A DNA stretch of 64,000 nt from Halopseudomonas pertucinogena. GTDB lineage: Bacteria; Pseudomonadota; Gammaproteobacteria; Pseudomonadales; Pseudomonadaceae. Below are positions 38,203 through 47,381 of this stretch, piece by piece; within the stretch, counting starts at the first letter, position 1, and each line of letters opens with the position of its first letter. Location of the stretch: the NCBI RefSeq assembly GCF_014646575.1, contig NZ_BMNN01000007.1:1-64000 (forward strand), written 5' to 3'. A model generated the notes under the pieces. That model did no database searches and was not told the origin of the DNA. It worked only from the letters and a program-made list of their open reading frames with translations. Made by a program: the position numbers and the translations under genes.

Positions 38203-38350
38203 GGGCCGGGTTCCATCCCGGCCATCTGGGTTGCGGTGGGCGTGCAGCGTCGAGATGGAACTCGACGTTCCCAGAGGGGCTGGAGGGCCGGGTTCCATCC
38301 CGGCCATCGGGTTGCGGCAGGCTCGCAGCGTCGAGATGGAGCTCGGTATT
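38203..38350. repeat. Tandem intergenic repeat, two units of about 82 bp
   Basis: Two near-identical units start at 38203 and 38285. Each opens with the inverted repeat GGCCGGG-TTCCAT-CCCGGCC (38204-38223 and 38286-38305), then CATC, GGGTTGCGG, and ends in GCGTCGAGATGGA. The closing GTCGAGATGGAACTCGAC of unit one is itself palindromic. A third partial copy, GCGTCGAGATGG, precedes unit one. This sits between the hydrolase stop and the convergent YigZ gene and explains the short spurious ORFs there. Confidence 0.75.
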
Positions 38351-38377
38351 CTGCGTTCAGGGGGGCGTTCCACGAGC

Positions 38378-38971
38378 CTACTCCGAACAGAAAGTTTCCC
38401 ATTCCAGCTCGCCGCGCGTTACCGACAGAAGCTGTTCATGGAGTGCATCGCTGGCGGTGGCCGGCAGACGCGCTGTCAGGGTGACGGTCTGACAATGCTC
38501 GACGTCGCCCAGTTCGCCACCCGACTCGGCAATCAACTGGCGGGCAATCCCTTCATGGGCATAAGGCAGGCTACAGCGTACTGTCTGGTGGGGGATATAT
38601 TCGATTTTCTCTGCCGACGCCAGGGCCTGGGCCACCGCATCGGTATAGGCTCGCACCAGTCCGCCGGCGCCGAGCTTGATGCCACCGTAGTAGCGCACCA
38701 CGGTGGCCAGTACACCATCCAGCTGCTGGTGACGCAGCACTTCGAGCATCGGGCGTCCGGCGGTGCCGGAGGGCTCGCCGTCGTCCACCGCCGCGCTGTG
38801 CCCGCCGGCGAGCAGGGCCCAGCAGACATGGGCGGCGCCGGGGTGCTGGGCGCGCAGTTCATCCACTCGCAGCTGAGCGGCGGCGCGATCGGCAACGGGC
38901 TCCACGCAGCCGATGAAGCGACTCTTGCGGATTTCCAGAACGCTGGTGACGGGACGGGCGAGGCTGTACAT
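38378..38971 (-). CDS. YigZ/IMPACT-family protein
   Basis: 197 residues, the normal length of the UPF0029 (YigZ) family. The N-terminal domain has IRKSRFIGCVEP, GAAHVCWALLAG, DDGEPSGTAGRPML and TVVRYYGGIKLGAGGLVRAY (in parts), the family signature. The C-terminal domain is the ferredoxin-like DUF1949 type. Its eukaryotic relative IMPACT regulates translation; the bacterial function is not established. It converges on the hydrolase gene through the tandem repeat region. Confidence 0.93.
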   Translation of the reverse strand: MYSLARPVTSVLEIRKSRFIGCVEPVADRAAAQLRVDELRAQHPGAAHVCWALLAGGHSAAVDDGEPSGTAGRPMLEVLRHQQLDGVLATVVRYYGGIKLGAGGLVRAYTDAVAQALASAEKIEYIPHQTVRCSLPYAHEGIARQLIAESGGELGDVEHCQTVTLTARLPATASDALHEQLLSVTRGELEWETFCSE

Positions 38972-39075
38972 GGCCGCAAGGATACCCGGTCGCTGGGCCG
39001 GGATACAGCTCCGGCGACCCCGGGCGCTGCACGAACCGCCGACAAAAAACGTAAAAATGCGAGAAATTTGACTAA

Positions 39076-39561
39076 ATGCTGCGAATGTCGTCTAATGCGC
39101 TCCTTTTTCGGCGGGAGGGAGATGTGCGGGAGCGTTTCTGGGAACGTTATTCACTGGGCGAGCTTAACGCCAGGGAATGGGAGGCGCTGTGCGACGGTTG
39201 CGGGCAGTGCTGCCTGGTGCGCGAGGTAGACCAGGGTGAGGTCACGGTCTACAGCGTCGCCTGCGATCTGCTGGATATCGAACAAAGCCGCTGCAGCGAT
39301 TACGCCAGCCGCCTGCGGCGGGAGCCCAGCTGTCATCAGCTCACTCCGGCCAATGTCGAGCAGTATGACTGGCTCCCCGCATCCTGTTCCTATCGCCGGA
39401 TCCACAGGGGCGAGCCGCTGCCCGCCTGGCACCCGCTGCTGGCCGGCAGTCGGCAGCGGATGCGGCGCAAGGGCATTACCGTGTGCGGTTATGCGGTACC
39501 GAGACGGCAGGTGCCGCGCCGGCGGATGGGGCAGCACATCATCGCCCGCTGGCGCATGTAA
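39076..39561 (+). CDS. YcgN-family cysteine cluster protein (UPF0260)
   Basis: 161 residues. The clustered cysteines sit in LCDGCGQCCLV, VACDLLDIEQSRCSDY, EPSCHQLTP and ASCSYRRIHRGEPLP, followed by WHPLLAGS: the complete YcgN pattern, possibly an iron-sulfur or zinc site. Cytoplasmic, function unknown. Starts at ATG 39076 or 39085 are both open. It is divergent from YigZ by about 100 bases and convergent with the GST gene, 13 bases between ends. Confidence 0.92.
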   Translation: MLRMSSNALLFRREGDVRERFWERYSLGELNAREWEALCDGCGQCCLVREVDQGEVTVYSVACDLLDIEQSRCSDYASRLRREPSCHQLTPANVEQYDWLPASCSYRRIHRGEPLPAWHPLLAGSRQRMRRKGITVCGYAVPRRQVPRRRMGQHIIARWRM

Positions 39562-39574
39562 CGGACGCCCGGCC

Positions 39575-40246
39575 TCAGCCGACGATGTCATATCTGCCGC
39601 CGCGCTCGAGCGCGCGCTGATACGCCGGTCGGCCATGAATGCGCTGCAGAAAATCCAGCAGGCGGGGCCATCTGGAATCCAGCCCGCCCCGCGCCGCTGC
39701 GGCCTCCAGTGGGAAGCTCATCTGCACATCCGCGGCGCTGAATTCCTCGCCGGCGAACCACCTGGTGGCCGCCAGTTCGTCATTCATATAGTTCAGGTGC
39801 TGGCGTATCTGCGGCTCGATGAAGCTGGCCCTGGCCTTGCTGGCGATGCCTCTGGCAAAGGGGCGGAAGAAGAACGGCATGGGCGCCTTCTCGATCCGGT
39901 CGAAGACCAGCTTGAGCAACAGCGGCGGCATCGCCGAACCTTCGGCATAGTGCAGCCAGTAGCGGTAGCGCAGCCGCTGCGGCGTGCCCGGCGCGGGTGC
40001 CAGACGGCCATCGCCATAGCGGTCGACCAGATACTCGATGATGGCCCCGGATTCGGCGATGGTCAGCTCGCCGTCGGTGATCACCGGGGACTTGCCCAGC
40101 GGGTGCACCTGCTTCAGGGCCGCCGGCGCCAGCATGGTCTGTGGGTCACGCTCGTAGCGCTTGATCTCGTAGGGCACGGCCAGCTCCTCAAGGAGCCACA
40201 GGATGCGCTGCGAGCGCGAGTTATTCAGGTGATGGACGGTTATCAA
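39575..40246 (-). CDS. Glutathione S-transferase
   Basis: 223-residue GST-fold protein. The N-terminal thioredoxin-like domain has HHLNNSRSQRILWLLEELAVPYE with Ser at the catalytic position, then cis-Pro HPLGKSPVI and the glutathione gamma-Glu contact TIAESGAIIEYL. The C-terminal helical domain has FSAADVQMSFPLEAA, the conserved DV capping motif. Cytoplasmic detoxification is likely. It is divergent from sbcD by about 150 bases. Confidence 0.92.
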   Translation of the reverse strand: MITVHHLNNSRSQRILWLLEELAVPYEIKRYERDPQTMLAPAALKQVHPLGKSPVITDGELTIAESGAIIEYLVDRYGDGRLAPAPGTPQRLRYRYWLHYAEGSAMPPLLLKLVFDRIEKAPMPFFFRPFARGIASKARASFIEPQIRQHLNYMNDELAATRWFAGEEFSAADVQMSFPLEAAAARGGLDSRWPRLLDFLQRIHGRPAYQRALERGGRYDIVG

Positions 40247-40401
40247 GGGCGTTCCTTTATTGTTGTTGGTCTGGTCGAGGCCGGGCTGAGCGCCGCGACG
40301 CCAGAGTATCCAATCTGCTGGCTACCGTCGATATCCCGCAGGCAGCATTCACCGCTGCCGTTATGCGACAATCGGCCCGTACTTCAAGGCCCGGGAATTT
40401 C

Positions 40402-41655
40402 ATGAAACTGCTGCATACATCAGACTGGCATCTTGGTCGCACCCTGCACGGCAGGCGACGTTACGAGGAGTTTGCCGCTTTCCTCGACTGGCTCGCCGCA
40501 ACCATGAATGAGCAGGGCACCGAGATACTCGTGGTGGCCGGTGACATCTTCGATACCACGGCGCCGAGCAATCGGGCCCAGCAGCTCTACTATCGTTTTC
40601 TCTGCCAGGTGGCCGCCTCTCCCTGCAGGCATGTGGTGATCGTTGCCGGCAATCATGATTCTCCTTCGTTTCTCAATGCGCCCCGTGAATTGCTGCGCGC
40701 ACTGGATGTGCATGTCGTCGGCAGCAGCGCCGAGGACCCGGCCGACGAGGTGCTGGTGCTGCGGGACGCCCAGGGCGAGCCGGAGCTGATTGTCTGCGCG
40801 GTGCCTTATCTGCGGGACCGCGACATCCGCCAGGTCGAGGCGGGGGAAAGCGTTGCAGACAAGGAGCGCAAACTGCTCGAAGGCATCAGGGACCACTACG
40901 CTGCCGTCGCCGACACAGCCAGCCGCCAACGGCAAGCGCTGAATGTGGATATCCCCATCGTTGCCACCGGCCATCTGTTCACCGCCGGAGGCCAGACGCT
41001 GAAGGACGATGGCGTCCGCGATCTGTATGTGGGCAGCCTGGCGCATGTCACCGGAGCGGTTTTCTCGCCGATATTCGATTATGTCGCCCTCGGCCATCTG
41101 CACATTCCGCAGAAAGTGAACGGCTCCGAGATCATCCGCTACAGCGGCTCGCCGTTGCCCATGGGGTTTGGCGAGGCCAGGCAGCAGAAAAGCCTGTGCC
41201 AGGTCACCTTCGACACGGCCGACGGCAAGCGCAGCACCCGGGTTGAACTGCTGGACATACCGGTATTCCAGCAACTGGAGCGCATCAGCGGTGACTGGCA
41301 GGCCATTGCCGCGCGTCTGGCCGAGCTGAAGGCCAGCGACTCCCGGGCCTGGCTGGAGGTGGTCTACCAGGGCGAGGAAATTGTCACCGACCTGCGCGAG
41401 CGGCTGGACAACGCCATTGCCGGCACCGGCATGGATATCCTGCGGGTGAAGAACAGCCGCATCATCGACCGGGTGCTGGACCGGATGGATGAGCAGGAGA
41501 CGCTGGATGATCTGGACGTGACCGAGGTGTTCGAGCGCTGCCTGACTCAGCATGACGTGATGGAGGAGCAGCGCTCGGCACTGATGGACGCCTACCGCGA
41601 GATACTTCGCGAGCTCCATGACGAAGATCCCCTGGCCCAGGGTGGCGAGCGCTGA
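40402..41655 (+). CDS. sbcD: Exonuclease subunit SbcD (Mre11-like)
   Basis: 417 residues from ATG 40402 (GGGA upstream; an earlier start at 40363 is not needed). Calcineurin-like phosphoesterase motifs: LLHTSDWHLGRTLHG, VVAGDIFDTTAPS, VIVAGNHDSPSF, ATGHLF and DYVALGHLH, giving the metal-binding residues of the Mre11/SbcD nuclease. With SbcC it cleaves hairpins and blocked DNA ends. Its stop and the sbcC start share one base (TGATG), so translation is coupled. Confidence 0.97.
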   Translation: MKLLHTSDWHLGRTLHGRRRYEEFAAFLDWLAATMNEQGTEILVVAGDIFDTTAPSNRAQQLYYRFLCQVAASPCRHVVIVAGNHDSPSFLNAPRELLRALDVHVVGSSAEDPADEVLVLRDAQGEPELIVCAVPYLRDRDIRQVEAGESVADKERKLLEGIRDHYAAVADTASRQRQALNVDIPIVATGHLFTAGGQTLKDDGVRDLYVGSLAHVTGAVFSPIFDYVALGHLHIPQKVNGSEIIRYSGSPLPMGFGEARQQKSLCQVTFDTADGKRSTRVELLDIPVFQQLERISGDWQAIAARLAELKASDSRAWLEVVYQGEEIVTDLRERLDNAIAGTGMDILRVKNSRIIDRVLDRMDEQETLDDLDVTEVFERCLTQHDVMEEQRSALMDAYREILRELHDEDPLAQGGER

Positions 41656-44600
41656 TGAGAATCCTGCAGATCCGCTTGCGTAACCTCAATTCGCTGGTCG
41701 GCGAATGGCAGATCGACCTGACCGACCCGGCCTATGTTGCGGATGGCATATTCGCCATTACCGGACCGACCGGCGCGGGCAAGAGCACCATCCTGGACGC
41801 CATCTGCCTTGCGCTGTACGGCTGCACGCCGCGACTTGGCAGGGTAACCGCCGGCGGCAACGAGATCATGTCCCGGCAGACCGGGGAGTGCTTTGCCGAG
41901 GTCACCTTCGAAACCGCCGCCGGCCGTTACCGTTGCCATTGGAGCCAGCACCGGGCGCGGCGAAAGCCCGAAGGCGAGCTGCAGCAACCGAAGCAGGAGA
42001 TAGCCGACGCCGACACCGGCGAGATCATTGAGTCGCAGATCCGCCGGGTGGCCGGGCAGGTGGAGAGCGTCACCGGCATGGACTTCGAGCGTTTCACCCG
42101 CTCGATGCTGCTGGCCCAGGGCGGCTTCGCCGCCTTCCTGCAGGCCGATGCGGACAGGCGTGCGCCGATTCTCGAACAGATCACCGGTACCGAGATCTAC
42201 AGCGAGATTTCGGTGCGCGTTCATGAGCGCCAGCGGACCGAGAAACAGCAGCTGGAGTTGCTGCAGGCCGAGACCGCCGGGCTGGTTCTGCTGGACGCGG
42301 AGCAGGAGCAGCTGCTTGAACAGCAACTGCAGACCCGTACCGCGGAACAGGCAGAACGGGAGGCAGGACTGGCCGGAACCCGCGAGGCGATCAGTTGGCT
42401 GACCACCCTCGATAGCCTGGCTCGGGAACTGCAGACGCTGGATACCGAAGCCGAACGGCTGAAGATGGACGTTGCGGCGTTCGAGCCGGAACGTGCCCGA
42501 CTCGAACGCGCCACTCGGGCGGCGACGCTCGACGGCTGCCACGCCGCACTCGATGCCACCCGCAGGCAACTGCAGCAGGACCGTGGCGCGCTGGTTGCCC
42601 AGCAGCAGGCGCTGCCGGCACTGGAAACCGCGGCCCGGGAACAGAAAGACATCCTGCTGGGCGCCGAGCAGGCCTGTCTCCAGCACCGCCAACAGCTCAG
42701 CGACGCTGCGCCGCTCCTGCAACAGGTGCGCTCACTGGATCAGGGGCTCGCTGAGCTGGGGCGCCGCATCAGCGCCGAGCAGCAGGCCAGCGGGAAGGAG
42801 ACCGCCGCAATCGAAGCGCTCCGCCGCCAGCGCCGTACCGAGCAGGAAAAACTCGATCGGACAGAACAGCAGCTGCGAGAGATACAGGACTACCTGCAAC
42901 AGCACGCCCGGGATGAATGGCTGGTCAGCGGCCTGGCCGGTGTCAGAGAGCAGATGCATGGGCTGCTCGAACGGCAGCAGGACATCGACCGGCGTCAGGA
43001 GGAGCGAAACACCGCCGACAGCGCTGTGCGAGAGGCGAGCGCGGCGCTGACATCGCTGCGCGAGCAATACCGCTGTCAGAAGCAGGCGCTGGAGCAGGCG
43101 ATCGAGCGCAAGCAGCACGCGCGGGAGGCTCTCGCCGAACTGCTGCAGGGGCGCCTGCTGCGCGAATACCGCGCCGAGAAGGACGGGCTGCTGCGCGAAG
43201 CTGCCCTGCTCAGTCGCATCGCCGAGCTGGAGGAACAGCGCAGCAGGTTGACCGCCGGTCAGCCATGTCCGCTGTGCGGCGCCACCGAACACCCCTTCGC
43301 CCATGGCAACGTGCCGACACCGGATGCTGCCGAGCAGCGGATCCAGGCTCTCGACCGGCTGATCGCCAGGGCCGAAGAGCAGGAAGCCGGTATTCGCGAA
43401 CTGGAGCAGGCCGAGCTGCAGGTCCACACGGCGTTTGCCAGTACCGAGGCGGCGGGCAGAACCGCAAATCATCAGCTCACCTCGGCCGAGGCCCGGCTGG
43501 CCGAGATCGACGCCAGTCTGCAGGCCATGCACCACGATTTTGCCCGTCGCCGCGCTGAGGTGGCCGCCGGCCTGTTGCCGCTGGGGATCACGGAGCTGCC
43601 CGAGCAGGGCATCGCGCCGCTGCTCGACAGCCTCGAGGCGCGACTGGCGGCCTGGCAGGCGCAGGCAGCCAGCAAGCTGCAGATCGACGCGCAGAGGGCG
43701 GAGCTTGCCGGCGAGGTGCGCCGGCTCGATGCGCTGCTGGAATCAGCCGAAGCTGCCCTGCGGGTTCGTCAGCAGGGCCTGGCTGCTCTCGAAAAGGAGC
43801 TGGCCGCGCTTCAGGCACAGCGCAGAGCGCTGTTCGGGGAACGCGATCCCGCCAGCGAGGAACGTCAGCTGCAGAAGCTGGCTGATACTGCCGCTGCGGC
43901 GGAGCAGCAGGCCCGGGCCCGGCACACCGAGCTGCACGGGCAGTGGCACAGTGCTCATGTGCAGGTCGAGGCGCTGCAGCAACGTATCGCCCGCTGCGAG
44001 CCCGAGCTGCTGCAGCAGCAGGCGGCATTCCACGCGCGCCTTGTCGAGGCCGGCTTTGCCGATGAAAAGCACTATCTCGCGGCGGCCTTGAGTGCCACCG
44101 AGCGCAGCGAACTGGCCGGGCAGGCCAGGGCCCTGGAGCAGCGCCAGACCGAGCTGGAGGTACGCCGTGGGGAATGTCGGAAGCGACTGGCCAGCGAGCG
44201 TGAGCGCCGCCTGACCGCTGACACCCTTGAGCAGCTGCAGTCCCGGCTGAGCGCTGATGAAAAGGCGCTGGAGGAGGTTCGCGATATCTGTGCCAGCCTG
44301 CGCCATCGGCTGCAGGAGAACGCGGCGGCCCGTGAGCGTCTCAAGGCGCAGCAGCAGGCCATCGAGGCGCAGCAACGCGAGTGTCGCCGGTGGGACGCCC
44401 TGCATGCGCTGATCGGATCGGCGGACGGCAAGAAATACCGCAACTTCGCCCAGGGCCTCACCTTCGAGATGATGATCGGCCACGCCAACCGCCAGTTGCA
44501 GAAAATGAGCGATCGCTATCTGCTGGTGCGCGACGGTTCCCAGCCGCTGGAGCTCAATGTGATGGACAATTACCAGGCCGGTGAGGTGCGCTCGACCCGG

Positions 44601-44906
44601 AACCTGTCGGGTGGCGAGAGCTTCATCGTCAGCCTGGCGCTGGCGCTGGGGCTGTCGCAGATGTCCAGTCGCAACGTGCGGGTGGACTCGCTGTTTCTCG
44701 ACGAGGGCTTCGGCACGCTGGATGAGGAAGCGCTGGATACCGCGCTGGATACCCTGTCCGGATTGCAGCAGGAAGGCAAGCTGATCGGCATCATCTCCCA
44801 CGTACCGGCGTTGAAGGAGCGGATCGCCACGCGCATCGTCGTCCAGCCGGTGACCGGCGGGCGCAGCCGTCTCTCCGGGCCGGGCTGCACTGCCGTTTCA
44901 ACATAG
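41655..44906 (+). CDS. sbcC: Exonuclease subunit SbcC (Rad50-like ATPase)
   Basis: 1083 residues. Walker A GPTGAGKST is at 37-45. Long coiled coils run from about 200 to 900, with the zinc hook CPLC at 538-541 exactly at the midpoint. The C-terminal ABC half has NLSGGESFIVSLALALG and Walker B SLFLDEGFGTLDEEAL. This SMC-like ATPase partner of SbcD binds DNA ends. It is coupled to sbcD by TGATG, and an imperfect hairpin follows at 44913. Confidence 0.97.
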   Translation: MRILQIRLRNLNSLVGEWQIDLTDPAYVADGIFAITGPTGAGKSTILDAICLALYGCTPRLGRVTAGGNEIMSRQTGECFAEVTFETAAGRYRCHWSQHRARRKPEGELQQPKQEIADADTGEIIESQIRRVAGQVESVTGMDFERFTRSMLLAQGGFAAFLQADADRRAPILEQITGTEIYSEISVRVHERQRTEKQQLELLQAETAGLVLLDAEQEQLLEQQLQTRTAEQAEREAGLAGTREAISWLTTLDSLARELQTLDTEAERLKMDVAAFEPERARLERATRAATLDGCHAALDATRRQLQQDRGALVAQQQALPALETAAREQKDILLGAEQACLQHRQQLSDAAPLLQQVRSLDQGLAELGRRISAEQQASGKETAAIEALRRQRRTEQEKLDRTEQQLREIQDYLQQHARDEWLVSGLAGVREQMHGLLERQQDIDRRQEERNTADSAVREASAALTSLREQYRCQKQALEQAIERKQHAREALAELLQGRLLREYRAEKDGLLREAALLSRIAELEEQRSRLTAGQPCPLCGATEHPFAHGNVPTPDAAEQRIQALDRLIARAEEQEAGIRELEQAELQVHTAFASTEAAGRTANHQLTSAEARLAEIDASLQAMHHDFARRRAEVAAGLLPLGITELPEQGIAPLLDSLEARLAAWQAQAASKLQIDAQRAELAGEVRRLDALLESAEAALRVRQQGLAALEKELAALQAQRRALFGERDPASEERQLQKLADTAAAAEQQARARHTELHGQWHSAHVQVEALQQRIARCEPELLQQQAAFHARLVEAGFADEKHYLAAALSATERSELAGQARALEQRQTELEVRRGECRKRLASERERRLTADTLEQLQSRLSADEKALEEVRDICASLRHRLQENAAARERLKAQQQAIEAQQRECRRWDALHALIGSADGKKYRNFAQGLTFEMMIGHANRQLQKMSDRYLLVRDGSQPLELNVMDNYQAGEVRSTRNLSGGESFIVSLALALGLSQMSSRNVRVDSLFLDEGFGTLDEEALDTALDTLSGLQQEGKLIGIISHVPALKERIATRIVVQPVTGGRSRLSGPGCTAVST

Positions 44907-44912
44907 CCCCAA

Positions 44913-44942
44913 CCAATGGCCATGGTGAGGGCGGCCTATTGG
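44913..44942 (+). terminator. Imperfect hairpin after sbcC
   Basis: CCAATGGCC (44913-44921) pairs with GGCCTATTGG (44933-44942) with one bulged base. No clear T run, so termination is tentative. Confidence 0.28.
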
Positions 44943-45006
44943 ACGCTCGGGAGCCTGTTGTTGTAGTTTGTCCCGTATCTTTCCAAGGCAGCAGGGCCCG
45001 CCGTCC

Positions 45007-45729
45007 GTGAATGTAAAACGAATACGCTTTCCGATGCGCCTGGCCATGGCGTGGCTGGTATTCCTCACCCTGCTGGGACTCTACTGGATGCAACTGCGCG
45101 GCACCCATGCCGATCACCTGCGCTCGGCCGAGCAGGGCACTGCACTGCGCGGCGACCAGGCGGCCCACGCCCTGGCCATGCAGGCACGCTCGCAGCTGAT
45201 GAAGGTCGAGTTCCTGCTCGAACACCTGGCGCATCACTGGCTTGACGGTGACCTGCGGGTATACCGCGATCTGATTGATGTGGGACAGGAGAGCATCTTC
45301 AACGGGGCGCTGCGGGAGATGCTGGTCACCGATGCGGAGGGGAATATCCTGTTCAGCAGCCGGCGAGCCGCCGGCGGGGGGAGTACCGGTGGCTCAGTCG
45401 CCGCCAGTGACTACTTTGAACAGCATGCCCGTCAGCGTGTTCCTTTTCTGATCAGTGCGCCGCTGCGCAACGAGGCAACCGGCGAATGGATGCTGCAGTT
45501 CAGCCATGCCTATTACGTGAACGGCGTCTTCTCCGGCGTCATTGTCGCCTCCGTGTTGCCCGGCCACCTGCTGGAGGGCGTGGCCAACATCTATCCGGAG
45601 CGGGACAATGTGGTGCTGATGGTGCTCAATGTCCACGGGCACGACAGCAAGCGGGTGGAGGAGCTGGCCGACAGGGCGCTCTATGACGCCAAGGCGCAGG
45701 GGCGCAACCGGGTGTGTGTGGATGATTGA
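45007..45729 (+). pseudogene. Diguanylate cyclase remnant: Cache sensor with GGDEF domain deleted
   Basis: 240 residues from GTG 45007. An N-terminal membrane segment (LAMAWLVFLTLLGLYW) is followed by a periplasmic Cache-like sensor (VYRDLIDVGQESIFNGALREML, in parts; ASDYFEQHARQRVPFLISAPLR; FSGVIVASVLPGHLLEGV), which normally precedes a second membrane helix and a GGDEF domain. Instead, after VVLMVLNVHG the protein jumps to DSKRVEELADRALYDAKAQGRNRV, the last 25 or so residues of a GGDEF domain. The second helix, linker and catalytic motif are missing, so an in-frame deletion is the simple explanation. Cyclase activity is impossible. It could persist as a membrane sensor fragment. A hairpin follows. 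Confidence 0.82.
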
Positions 45730-45747
45730 CTGCCCCCGAAGGGGCAG
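45730..45747. terminator. Bidirectional hairpin between the cyclase remnant and the CstA-type gene
   Basis: CTGCCCC (45730-45736), CGAA, GGGGCAG (45741-45747) in the 26-base gap between two convergent stops. No T run on either side. Confidence 0.5.
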
Positions 45748-45755
45748 TCGGGGTG

Positions 45756-47234
45756 TCAGGCATCCGGGCTTGCGACAGCCACGGCGGCACGCCGGTTGTG
45801 ATGAATGATCAGGCCGATGGTGCACACCACTGCGATAACGATCCCGATCGGCTTGCTGAACGCTTCCGGCAGGTTGAGGCCGATCCCCGCGGTGGCAATA
45901 TAGGACACGGTGATCGCCGTGCCTATCACTGCAGGAATGCTGGTCACCCAGTGGAAGGTACCGCGGTCCAGCAGATACTTGGTCGCCAGCCACAGCACGC
46001 TGGTGGACAGCAGCATGTTGGAGAAAGCGAAGTAGCGCCAGATCAGCGAGAAGTCGAGGAAGGTCATCAGGAAGGCCACGCCCAGTATCGGCGCAGCCAG
46101 TGACAGCCGGCGCCCGATCGACTGCCGGATATGGAACGCATCGGTGATGGTCAGGCGCAGCGAGCGGAACGCCGTGTCCCCCGAGGTGATCGGGAAGATC
46201 GCTACTGCCATGATCGCCATCACCCCACCGAACACGCCCAGGTAGCTGGTAGCGATGTGGTTGACCACCAGCCCCGGACCACCCAGATCCAGCATGGCCT
46301 TCAGTTCCGGGTAACCGCCGGGGAAGGCGGCGATGCCGGCCAGTGCCCAGACGCAGGCGACGATCCCTTCACACATCATCGAGCCGTAGAAGATCGGTCG
46401 AGCGTATTTCTCGTTGGTCAGGCAGCGGGCGATCATCGGGGACTGGGTGGAGTGGAAGCCACTGATGGCACCGCAGGTGATGGTCAGGAACAGCAGCGGC
46501 CATACCGGCAGGCCTTCGGCGTTGGGCGTCAGGAAGTCATGCTCGTGGTGACCGTGGAAATAGGCGAAGATATCGCTCACCCGGGGCAGGTGCGGCGCCT
46601 CCACAAGCAGCGCCAGGGCAACCAGGGTGGTCATCACGATCATCAGCAGACCGAACAACGGATACAGTCTGGTGATGATCTTGTTGATCGGCAGCAGGGT
46701 AGCCAGGAAGTAATAGACCAGGATCGCCACCACCCAGAACATATTGTTCGCGAGGATGGTGCCTTCGAAGTAGGACAGGTTACTGAGCAGGCCGGCCGGG
46801 CTCATGATGAAGACCACGCCGACGAAGAACAGCAGCATGCAGGTGAACACCAGCATGAAACCCTTGAAGATGACGTTGTAGTAGTTGCCGGCGATCTCCG
46901 GCAGGCTCTTGCCATCTTCCTTCAGGCTCATCACGCCGGAGAAATAATCGTGCACGGCCCCGCCTATGACGTTGCCGATGACAATCCACACCAGCGCGAT
47001 GGGACCGTAGAGGGCACCGAGAATGGGCCCGAAAATGGGGCCGATCCCGGCAATATTGAGAAACTGGATCAGAAATGCCCGGGCAGGACTGATGGCGACA
47101 TAGTCCACCCCGTCGTGCAGGCGTTGCTGGGGCGTTGCAGCGGTGGGGTCTATGCCGGCCTGTTTCTCGACGAAGGGGCTGTAGAACCGGTAACCGAGCA
47201 GCAGTATGGCAAGGCTGGCGAAGAAGATGAGCAT
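45756..47234 (-). CDS. CstA-family carbon starvation / peptide-pyruvate transporter (short form)
   Basis: 492 residues, shorter than E. coli CstA (about 700) and in the range of short CstA-family members. Many hydrophobic helices and the family signatures GVDYVAISPARAFLIQFLNIAGIGPIFGPI (in parts), GNVIGGAVHDYFSGVMSL, GFHSTQSPMIARCLTNEKYARPIFYG and SGDTAFRSLRL. Proton-driven uptake of peptides or pyruvate has been shown for relatives. GAGGTCATTCC precedes the ATG. It lies 147 bases downstream of a MetA-type outer-membrane gene on the same strand. Confidence 0.9.
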   Translation of the reverse strand: MLIFFASLAILLLGYRFYSPFVEKQAGIDPTAATPQQRLHDGVDYVAISPARAFLIQFLNIAGIGPIFGPILGALYGPIALVWIVIGNVIGGAVHDYFSGVMSLKEDGKSLPEIAGNYYNVIFKGFMLVFTCMLLFFVGVVFIMSPAGLLSNLSYFEGTILANNMFWVVAILVYYFLATLLPINKIITRLYPLFGLLMIVMTTLVALALLVEAPHLPRVSDIFAYFHGHHEHDFLTPNAEGLPVWPLLFLTITCGAISGFHSTQSPMIARCLTNEKYARPIFYGSMMCEGIVACVWALAGIAAFPGGYPELKAMLDLGGPGLVVNHIATSYLGVFGGVMAIMAVAIFPITSGDTAFRSLRLTITDAFHIRQSIGRRLSLAAPILGVAFLMTFLDFSLIWRYFAFSNMLLSTSVLWLATKYLLDRGTFHWVTSIPAVIGTAITVSYIATAGIGLNLPEAFSKPIGIVIAVVCTIGLIIHHNRRAAVAVASPDA

Positions 47235-47381
47235 GGAATGACCTCGTTGTTGTTATTCCGGGACTTGTTGCAGTCTGTCGGCAATTGTTACAACAGATGT
47301 CCACTTTAGCAGGCGCAACCGGGGCCGTTGATTAGCCCATGGTCGCAACCGCACCCCATGCTCCGTCTTCGCCACGCTGGC

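Noticed and set aside
38203-38350. Direct repeats considered as a CRISPR array
   Set aside because: Only two units of about 82 bp with internal palindromes and no short-repeat/spacer pattern or cas genes.
45007-45729. Reading the cyclase remnant as a complete small sensor gene
   Set aside because: The C-terminal tail is unmistakably the end of a GGDEF domain, so loss of the middle is more likely than an original design.
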